Shown here: positions 1-6,726 of the stretch, piece by piece
How positions within the stretch are numbered: position 1 is the first letter of the stretch
Layout of the letters: each line of letters opens with the position of its first letter
From: CSP1-4 sp963777975
GTDB lineage: Bacteria > Chloroflexota > Limnocylindria > Limnocylindrales > CSP1-4
Length of the DNA: 64,000 nucleotides
NCBI GenBank assembly: GCA_963777975.1
Contig: CAVZSO010000010.1
Coordinates: forward strand, 248,001 to 312,000
Direction of reading: 5' to 3'
Made by a program: the position numbers and the translations under genes
Notes under the pieces: generated by a model
The model's database searches: none
Told to the model about the DNA's origin: nothing
Seen by the model: only the letters and a program-made list of their open reading frames with translations

Positions 1-6
1 TGACGG

Positions 7-1284
7 TCACGCGGGCTCCTTTCCCTCCGGGACTGCGGGCAATAGCGACTCGAGCGGGCGTTCCGGATCCGCCAGAGCGACGGGGTCCACCTCGGCCTCC
101 GCCTCGATGAGCTTGGCGATGACCGGCGAGGCGCCGGGGACCCGGGCATTCAGGCCGGCCACGACCTTGGCACCGTCGAGCCAGAAAGCGCAGAACGAGC
201 CAGACTCGACCGCGCCTCGGAAGATGAGCTGGTCCCTGTGACTCGGGTGGCCGACGTACTCCATGTCCAGGTCGTACTGATCCGAGTAGAAGTAGGGCGC
301 CTTTCGGTACGGCGTACCTCGGTCGAGCATCGACTTCGCGACCGCGATGCCATGGCGGCGTGCCGTGTCCCAGTGCTCGACGCGGACGCGCGCCTTGAGC
401 AGGGGATGCCACGCCGCGGCCACATCGCCGATGGCAAAGACGTCGGGGTCGGACGTGCGCAGCAGCTCGTCGACCTCGACGCCGTCAACGATGGTCAGCC
501 CGGCGGCGCGCGCCAGCTCGTCCCGCGGACGAGCACCCACGCCGGTCACGACGACGGACGCCGCGACGATCGAGCCATCGGCGAGGCGGACGCCAGCGGC
601 GGAACCCTCGCCGACGATGGCCTCGACCCGCGCATCGGGCACGATGCGGACGCCGTGTGCCAGGTGCAGGTCACGGTAGACAGCACCGATCTTGCGCCCG
701 AGGACCCGTGCGAGGGGCAGCGAGGCGCTGATGATCATGGTCACGGCCACGTCGAGCTGTCGCAGGGAGGCCGCCACCTCGGCGCCGATCCAGCCGCCAC
801 CGACGACGGCCACCTCGCCAGCCGCCATGGCGGACGCCCGGATGGCGTCCGCCTGGTCGAAGGTCCGCAACGTGAAGACGCCTGGCAGGTCCGCTCCTGG
901 CACGGGCAGCGACCGTGCCTTGCTGCCCGTCGCCAGGAGGAGTCGCCAGAAGCCCCATCGACGTCCGCCCCCGGTGAGCACCTGGCGCGCGCGAAGGTCG
1001 ATCGCCTCGACAGGCGTCTCGAGCTCGAGCTCCACGCCATCCGCGGCCCAGGCGTCGGCGGCCTTGACGCGGACCGCGTCGCGACCGGTGCTCCCGCGCA
1101 GGTAGTCCTTGGACAGCGGCGGCCGCTCATAGGGTGGCTCGGCTTCGTCGGCGAACATCACGATCCGCCCGTCGAAGCCTTCCTTGCGCAGGTTGACCGC
1201 CGCACGAGCGGCGCCCAGGCCCGCCCCCACGATGACGATCGTCCGCTCGGCCAATGCCGCCTCCGCGCTCGCGCCGTGGTGCAC
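7..1284 (-). CDS. FAD-dependent ferredoxin/rubredoxin reductase (BphA4-type)
   Basis: A 425-aa pyridine nucleotide-disulfide oxidoreductase that probably passes electrons from NAD(P)H through FAD to a small ferredoxin or Rieske protein. Near the N-terminus (about residues 17-25) is the FAD dinucleotide fold VGAGLGAARAA. A second fold, VVGGGWIGAEVA, lies near residue 160 and should bind NAD(P)H. FAIGDVAAA near residue 295 is the C-terminal FAD motif, followed by a reductase C-terminal domain. No redox-active CxxxxC is present, which excludes glutathione or lipoamide reductase types. I chose GTG 1284; the open frame extends upstream only as antisense-like sequence. A TACCCT -10 box at 1307-1312 precedes it. 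The electron acceptor is not identifiable here; the Rieske protein at 38.7 kb or the oxygenase at 9.7 kb are possible partners. Confidence 0.85.
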   Translation of the reverse strand: MHHGASAEAALAERTIVIVGAGLGAARAAVNLRKEGFDGRIVMFADEAEPPYERPPLSKDYLRGSTGRDAVRVKAADAWAADGVELELETPVEAIDLRARQVLTGGGRRWGFWRLLLATGSKARSLPVPGADLPGVFTLRTFDQADAIRASAMAAGEVAVVGGGWIGAEVAASLRQLDVAVTMIISASLPLARVLGRKIGAVYRDLHLAHGVRIVPDARVEAIVGEGSAAGVRLADGSIVAASVVVTGVGARPRDELARAAGLTIVDGVEVDELLRTSDPDVFAIGDVAAAWHPLLKARVRVEHWDTARRHGIAVAKSMLDRGTPYRKAPYFYSDQYDLDMEYVGHPSHRDQLIFRGAVESGSFCAFWLDGAKVVAGLNARVPGASPVIAKLIEAEAEVDPVALADPERPLESLLPAVPEGKEPA

Positions 1285-1386
1285 TGTGTCGGCACCGGCC
1301 CGACACAGGGTACGCCGTCTCGTCACACTGGCGGCCGCCGACGCTGGAGAGCGAGCGCGACTGGCGCATACTGGCCATGACACACC

Positions 1387-2043
1387 ATGCCAGCCCTCCT
1401 CTCGTGGATCTTGATGCTCGGCGGGATCGCGACGACCGTCGCGGCCGCGGTGGTCGCGTCCGAGGTCGAGTTCGAGGCCGCGATCGCGCTCGGCGGCTTG
1501 CTGGCGACCGTCGTCGGGGCAGTCGGCCTGCTCCTGTCGCGGGTGGCCGGTAACGCGCCCGCGGCACTCCGCCCACCGGGCGCGACCGGGCGCGTGAACC
1601 CGCCGATGGCCCAGCAGCCGTGGGTCAAGGCACCTGGCGCATCGAGCCGGCGGTCTCGCCGGCGCTCCAGCGGCCGTTCCAACAGTTGGGCTATCACGAC
1701 GTCGACCATGACGCCGTCCGCGCCGTCGAACACGCTTGCGCCGCCTCGATCGGCCATCCCGATCGCCGCGCGGCCGCTCGGCGCGGCGCGCATGCCGCTC
1801 CTCATCGCCGCCTTCGTGCTTGGCATCGCCTGGCAGATGACCACCGGCAGCAGCTCGAACCAGCTGCTCGATACCGTGACCGGACTCGTCCTCGTGGCTA
1901 CGCCGGTCGCGTTGGTCCTGGCCCTCGTGACGCGGGTCATCAGCGGGCGCGCCTGGGGCCCCGCGGTGACCTTGGTCGGAGCCGGCCTCGCAGTCGTCCT
2001 CGGCAGCGTCATCGGCGGCATGACCGTCGCGCTCCTCGGCTGA
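1387..2043 (+). CDS. Hypothetical integral membrane protein
   Basis: A 218-aa protein I cannot assign to a family. It has two predicted membrane helices at the N-terminus (about residues 4-24 and 31-52). A polar Arg/Ser/Pro-rich middle follows (55-130), then three hydrophobic segments (about 136-150, 160-182, 190-215) rich in Gly/Val/Leu. It lies between the divergent reductase and the nitrilase-family gene, 71 bases before the latter. The polar middle has composition typical of a wrong frame, so an indel pair inside it is possible. The flanking helices read well in the same frame. Confidence 0.55.
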   Translation: MPALLSWILMLGGIATTVAAAVVASEVEFEAAIALGGLLATVVGAVGLLLSRVAGNAPAALRPPGATGRVNPPMAQQPWVKAPGASSRRSRRRSSGRSNSWAITTSTMTPSAPSNTLAPPRSAIPIAARPLGAARMPLLIAAFVLGIAWQMTTGSSSNQLLDTVTGLVLVATPVALVLALVTRVISGRAWGPAVTLVGAGLAVVLGSVIGGMTVALLG

Positions 2044-2114
2044 CGCCGGTTCGCTCGTACTACACTCACGGCCTCGAATCACCGCTCGACCGACAGCCAC
2101 CTCGGAGGACTCGG

Positions 2115-2963
2115 ATGCCCAGGAACGTTCGCGGGGCGCTGCTCCAGGCCAGCTGGACCGGCGACAAGGAGTCGATGATCCAGAAGCACGAGTCGTACGC
2201 CCATGAGGCGGCCAAGCAGGGTGCCCAGGTCTTCTGCATGCAGGAGCTCTTCTACGGGCCGTACTTCTGCCAGGTACAGGACGCCGAGTACTACGCCTAT
2301 ACCGAGCACATCCCGGACGGCCCGACGACGAAACGGATGCAGGACCTCGCGAAGCAGACCGGCATGGTCCTGATCGTCCCGATGTACGAAGAGGATGAGC
2401 ACGCGTCGGGTATCTACTACAACACGGCGGCCGTGATCGATGCCGACGGCAGCTACCTGGGCAAGTACCGCAAGACCCACATCCCGCACGTCAAGGGCTT
2501 CTGGGAGAAGTTCTACTTCCGGCCCGGCAACACCGGCTACCCGGTCTTCGAGACCGCCGTCGGCAAGGTCGGGGTCTACATCTGCTATGACCGCCATTTC
2601 CCGGAAGGCGCTCGAGCCTTGGGTCTGAACGGAGCCGAGATGGTCTTCATCCCGAGCGCGACCTCGCGGGGCTTGTCGGAGTATCTCTGGCGCATCGAGC
2701 AGGTCAGCCACGCGGTCGCCAACGGCTACTTCGTGGGCACCATCAACCGGGTCGGCATCGAGCCGTTGGGCGAGGACGACTTCTACGGGCAGAGCTACTT
2801 CTGCGACCCGCGCGGGCAGTTCATCGGTGACGTCGGAGATGCGCACGAAGAGGAGCTCCTCGTGCGGGACATGGACCTCGACAAGATCACCGAGGTGCGG
2901 CAGACCTGGCAGTTCTACCGCGACCGCCGGCCAGACGCCTACGGAGACCTCGTTCGACCATAG
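2115..2963 (+). CDS. Beta-ureidopropionase / N-carbamoyl amino acid amidohydrolase (nitrilase superfamily)
   Basis: A 282-aa CN-hydrolase. The Glu-Lys-Cys triad is clear: E44 in CMQELF, K120 in KYRKTHIP and C157 in YICYDRHFPE. The family cleaves N-carbamoyl-beta-alanine or N-carbamoyl amino acids to the free amino acid, CO2 and ammonia, acting after dihydropyrimidinase or hydantoinase. Such an enzyme lies 2.2 kb downstream on the same strand, which supports the call. ATG 2115 follows a good ribosome binding site (GGAGG at 2104-2108), and a TACACT -10 box lies at 2061-2066. The next gene starts 42 bases downstream, so they are probably co-transcribed. Exact carbamoyl substrate is not decidable from sequence. 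Confidence 0.88.
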   Translation: MPRNVRGALLQASWTGDKESMIQKHESYAHEAAKQGAQVFCMQELFYGPYFCQVQDAEYYAYTEHIPDGPTTKRMQDLAKQTGMVLIVPMYEEDEHASGIYYNTAAVIDADGSYLGKYRKTHIPHVKGFWEKFYFRPGNTGYPVFETAVGKVGVYICYDRHFPEGARALGLNGAEMVFIPSATSRGLSEYLWRIEQVSHAVANGYFVGTINRVGIEPLGEDDFYGQSYFCDPRGQFIGDVGDAHEEELLVRDMDLDKITEVRQTWQFYRDRRPDAYGDLVRP

Positions 2964-3005
2964 GTCGCGCTGGACCGCCCGACCGACTGGATCCGGAGGT
3001 CGCCC

Positions 3006-4014
3006 ATGGACTTCGGCTTCACCCTCAAGCCCGACCACACCATCGAGCGCACGCTCGGCCTTGACCCGCCAGGCCGAGGCGGCCGGCTTCAGCTACGGCT
3101 GGCTCTTCGACTCGCATGTCCTGTGGCGCGATCCGTATCCGCTGTTGACCCTCATGGCCGGCGTCACGACCTCATTGCGGCTGGGCACCTGCGTGACAAA
3201 CCCGGCGACTCGCGAGCCGAGCGTGACGGCGTCGACCATCGCCGTGCTCGACGAGATCAGCGGGGGACGGATGGAGCTCGGCATCGGCCGCGGCGACTCG
3301 GCGCGGCGCGTGCTCGGCAAGCCACCGACCACGATGGCCCATCTCGAGGAGGCCATCAACGTCATCAAGAGCCTGGTCGAAGGTCGCGCGGTGACCTTCG
3401 AGGGGACCGAGCTGAGCCTGCCGTGGACCGGCCGCTGGACGCTCCCGGTATGGGTCGCTGGCTACGGCCCGATGGCCATCAAGATGATCGGCCGCGTCGC
3501 CGACGGCATCATCCTCCAGCTCGCCGATCCCGACCTCATCCGTTGGTTCGTCGCCCAGCTTCGCGAGGCCGCAACCGATGCCGGCCGCGATCCCGCTTCG
3601 CTCAAGGTCCAGGCGGCCGCGCCCGCGCACATCGGCCCGCGCGAGGTCGGGCGTGCACGCACGAACTGGTTCCCGGCCCTGGTCTCGAACCACGTCGTGG
3701 ACCTCGTCAACAAGTACCCGCGCGAGCAGCTGCCCCAGTCACTGACCGGCTACATCCAGGACCGAGCCGGCTACGACTACCTCCACCACGCCGAGGTCGG
3801 CTCGGGCAATGCGGCCTTCGTGGGCGACGAGGTGACCGACCGCTTCTGCGTCCTCGGCGGGGCCGACGAGCACATCGCCAAGCTCCGCGAGCTGGCCGCG
3901 GCCGGCGTCGATCAGTTCAACCTCTACCTCATGAATGGCGACGAGGAGGCGCAGATCGAGGCGTACGGCCGGGACATCATCCCGGCGCTTCGAAGCGTGG
4001 AGGCCAGCCGATGA
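3006..4014 (+). CDS. LLM-class F420/flavin-dependent oxidoreductase, TIGR03842-like (one frameshift)
   Basis: A luciferase-like monooxygenase-fold oxidoreductase of about 335 aa. The N-terminus MDFGFTLKPDHTIERTL reads from ATG 3006. The rest (TRQAEAAGFSYGWLFDSHV onward) reads in another frame to the stop at 4012-4014. One extra T near 3061 (ccTTgacc) accounts for the break. The N-terminus resembles the TIGR03842 subfamily, related to methylenetetrahydromethanopterin reductase; its function is unknown, and whether it uses F420 or FMN is open. Position between beta-ureidopropionase and dihydropyrimidinase suggests a role in pyrimidine or hydantoin catabolism, which is inference. Its TGA overlaps the ATG of the next gene (ATGA at 4011-4014), so translation is coupled. 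Confidence 0.8.
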
Positions 4015-4686
4015 CGGCAGACGACCTGGCAGGGACCATCGCGGCCCAGGTCGCGGCCGCCGAAGCCGCGTGGCTTGCGGGCTGGCTGGCGGGCCCGACG
4101 CGAACGCGCTGGACGAGCCTGCCCGTGCAGGTCGGTGATCCGGCGCCGGACCTGGAGCTCGCAGACTCGACGGGCGCACGGCGCCGACTCTCGGACGCGT
4201 GGGCGTCGGGACCCGCTGTGCTGGTCTTCCTGCGCCATTTCGGCTGCTCGTGCCTGCGCGAGCGATGGGAGAGCCTGGAGCCCGCGCTCGGTGCCATCAG
4301 CGACGCGGGCGGCTACCGTCCACCTCATCGGTCAGGCGGAACCCGAACGAACGGCGGCGGTCGCCGCGCGGCGTGGCTACCCGTCTCCCGTCTGGTGCGA
4401 CCCGGATCGCGCGGCATACGACGCCTACGGCGTCCTCCAGGGGACGCCGCCACAGGTCGTCCATGACTTCGCCTGGCACGCTGGCGACGAGGCCCTCGCC
4501 GAGGAGATGGGCCGCTCGGCTCGGCGCGGCACGGAGCGAGCGTTGATGGACGATCCGTGGCAGCTGCCTGGCGAGTTCGTGGTCGGTGCCGATGGCCGGA
4601 TCGCGCTCGCCCATCGCGCCCAGTACTGCGAGGACTTCCCTGCTACCGGTGTGCTGCTCGGGGCGATCGCAAGCATCGGACGCTGA
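4011..4686 (+). CDS. Peroxiredoxin-like redoxin (AhpC/TSA fold; one frameshift)
   Basis: A thioredoxin-fold protein of about 224 aa. VGDPAPDLEL opens the redoxin domain near residue 42. VLVFLRHFGCSCLRERW is the expected active-site strand and helix, with Cys-Ser-Cys where AhpC/PRXL2 relatives usually carry CxxC. Reading shifts near 4310, where one surplus G in gggcGgct is the likeliest cause, and resumes at TVHLIGQAEPERT through EFVVGADGRI to the stop. It overlaps the LLM gene by four bases and is probably in the same transcript. It could protect or service the flavin enzyme. Peroxidase activity is not proven by sequence because the second Cys spacing is unusual. Confidence 0.72.
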
Positions 4687-4886
4687 TCCACGACGACGGC
4701 CGTGGCCGGTTCGGCGCGGTGTCGCCGGTCACCGCCTTGTCTCGATGTTCTCGTCGCTCGCCTGGCGGGTCAGGGGCCCTGCAGGGTGGTGACGATGGGT
4801 CGATGGCCCAGTCGTCCCTCTCGACGCCGGGACCCTTCGTGCTCACACTCGGCCGGAGGGATCCCAAGCCGCACGGAGGAGCACCG

Positions 4887-5057
4887 ATGGCCGAGCGTCT
4901 ACGCCACCGCGCGGTGGGGCCGCGCGACCCCTGGTTCGATCTCGAGGGCAAGACCGCCAGGCGCGGTCGCCGGACGCGCATGATCGTCGAGCTGGTCGCC
5001 TTCGCGGTCAGCCTGACCGCACTCTGGGCCGCCATCTTCATCCGTCTCTATACCTGA
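4887..5057 (+). CDS. 56-aa single-span membrane protein
   Basis: A small protein starting at ATG 4887, about 7 bases after a strong ribosome binding site (GGAGGAG near 4875-4881). A charged N-terminal half (residues 1-30, ending in RRGRRTRM) is followed by one membrane helix (about 31-53, IVELVAFAVSLTALWAAIF) and a short tail. Positive-inside reasoning predicts the N-terminus in the cytoplasm. It sits between the redoxin and dihydropyrimidinase genes. I know no family for it. The good ribosome binding site and clean helix are the main reasons to believe it is real. Confidence 0.6.
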   Translation: MAERLRHRAVGPRDPWFDLEGKTARRGRRTRMIVELVAFAVSLTALWAAIFIRLYT

Positions 5058-5201
5058 GCGCAGCACCCTCGCGGCCGCCGGCGATGGGCGCCGCGGTGAG
5101 GCCTTCGGCGCTCGAGGTGCGCGCATGCCGGGCGCCAAGCGCGGCTGACTCGCGGCTATCCTGTCGTGGTCGAGCGGGAGCGACTGCCAGGAGAGGGACC
5201 G

Positions 5202-6629
5202 ATGCGCACGCTGATCACCAACGGGACCGTGGTCAACGCGGATAGCTCGTACCGCGCTGACGTGCTCATCGACGGCGAGACGATCGCGGCGGTCGGTGCC
5301 GTCGCGCCCGGTGGTGGGCTGGCCGGCAGCCTCGCGTCCGTGCTCACCGGCAGCGGCGTGGATCGGCGCATCGACGCCACCGGCAAGTACGTCATCCCGG
5401 GCGCCATCGACGTCCATACGCACATGGAGCTGCCCTTCGGGGGCACGTTCGCCAAGGACACCTTCGAGACCGGCACACGTGCGGCAGCGTTCGGTGGCAC
5501 CACGACGATCGTCGACTTCGCCGTCCAGTCGAGAGGCAAGACCCTGCGCGAGGGGCTCGATGCCTGGCACGCCAAGGCACAGGGCAACGCCGTCATCGAC
5601 TACGGCTTCCACATGATCATGAGCGACGTCAACGACGACACGCTGGCCGAGATGGACCAGCTGGTGACCGAGGGCGTGACCGACTTCAAGCTCTTCACGG
5701 CCTACCCCGGCGTCTTCTTCAGCGATGACGGCGCCGTCTTCCGGGCCATGCAGCGGACCGCCCGCAACGGCGGCCTGATCCTGATGCACGCCGAGAACGG
5801 CCCGGCCATCGACGTCGTAGCGGCAGACCTCGTGAGCGCTGGGACGACGGACCCGATCGGTCACGGGCTGGCGCGATACCCGATCTTCGAGGGCGAGGCG
5901 ACCAACCGCGTCATCCGCCTGGCAGAAGCCGCGGGCGTGCCCGTCTATATCGTCCACCTCTCCGCCCGGGATGCCCTCGAGGCCGTCCGCGACGCGCGCG
6001 ATCGCGGCGCGAACGCCTTCGCCGAGACCTGCCCTCAGTACCTCTTCCTGTCCCTCGATGACCTCGGTGATGGCTTCAACGGCGCCAAGTTCGTGTGCTC
6101 GCCACCTCTTCGGACGGCCGACCACCAGGACGAGCTGTGGAGCGGCCTGATCAAGGACGACCTGCAGGTCGTCTCGACCGATCACTGTCCATTCGACTTC
6201 CACGACCAGAAGCAGCTCGGGCAAGGCGACTTCCGCAAGATCCCCAACGGCCTGCCCGGCGTCGAGGATCGCCTCGACCTGATGCACGACGGCGGCGTCG
6301 TGGGCGGGCGGATCAGCAAGGAGCGCTGGGTCGAGATCGTCTCGGCCGCGCCGGCCAGGCTCTTCGGGCTCGAAGGTCGCAAGGGCGTCGTGGCGCCTGG
6401 CGCCGATGCCGATCTCGTCGTCTACGACCCGAACCGGAAGCACACCATCTCAGCGTCCACCCATCACATGAACGTCGACTACTCGTGCTACGAGGGCCGC
6501 GAGGTGACCGGCGGCTCGGACGTCGTCATGTCCCGCGGCGAGGTCGTCGTCGAGGACGGTGAGTGGAAGGGCCTGGCCGGCCGCGGCCGCTTCCTCAAGC
6601 GCATCCCGACCGGCGGTGCCATCCGCTGA
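5202..6629 (+). CDS. hydA: Dihydropyrimidinase / D-hydantoinase
   Basis: A 475-aa cyclic amidohydrolase that opens dihydropyrimidine or hydantoin rings. All binuclear zinc-site elements are visible: DVHTHMEL near residue 69, the carboxylated lysine in TDFKLFTAYP near 164, LILMHAEN near 197, VYIVHLSA near 253 and VSTDHCPFD near 327. Length matches the family (460-490). ATG 5202 follows GAGAGG at 5191-5196. A TATCCT -10 box at 5157-5162 suggests its own promoter as well. Its product would be the substrate of the beta-ureidopropionase at 2115. A short hairpin follows the gene. Confidence 0.93.
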   Translation: MRTLITNGTVVNADSSYRADVLIDGETIAAVGAVAPGGGLAGSLASVLTGSGVDRRIDATGKYVIPGAIDVHTHMELPFGGTFAKDTFETGTRAAAFGGTTTIVDFAVQSRGKTLREGLDAWHAKAQGNAVIDYGFHMIMSDVNDDTLAEMDQLVTEGVTDFKLFTAYPGVFFSDDGAVFRAMQRTARNGGLILMHAENGPAIDVVAADLVSAGTTDPIGHGLARYPIFEGEATNRVIRLAEAAGVPVYIVHLSARDALEAVRDARDRGANAFAETCPQYLFLSLDDLGDGFNGAKFVCSPPLRTADHQDELWSGLIKDDLQVVSTDHCPFDFHDQKQLGQGDFRKIPNGLPGVEDRLDLMHDGGVVGGRISKERWVEIVSAAPARLFGLEGRKGVVAPGADADLVVYDPNRKHTISASTHHMNVDYSCYEGREVTGGSDVVMSRGEVVVEDGEWKGLAGRGRFLKRIPTGGAIR

Positions 6630-6640
6630 GACGATCGCTG

Positions 6641-6657
6641 GACGGCTCGCTGCCGTC
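6641..6657. terminator. Short hairpin between convergent hydA and PBP genes
   Basis: GACGGC, loop tcgct, GCCGTC: a 6-bp GC-rich stem ending 70 bases before the stop of the leftward PBP gene. No U-run follows. It is a weak candidate for a bidirectional terminator. Confidence 0.35.
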
Positions 6658-6726
6658 TAACGCATCCAGTCGCCCCCGCAGCCGGCCGCGGTCACCTCTG
6701 GCGCATCAGGACCAGGTCTGCCCTGA

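Noticed and set aside
7..2100. A 697-aa open frame on the minus strand covering the ferredoxin reductase and more
   Set aside because: Only the part from 1284 down shows family motifs; the upstream 270 residues are Arg/Asp/Gly-rich antisense of the membrane protein gene, a common artefact at this GC content.
3055..3070. Programmed ribosomal frameshifting as the reason for the frame breaks
   Set aside because: Breaks occur in 23 unrelated genes at different contexts without a shared slippery heptamer or downstream structure; sequencing insertions explain them more simply.
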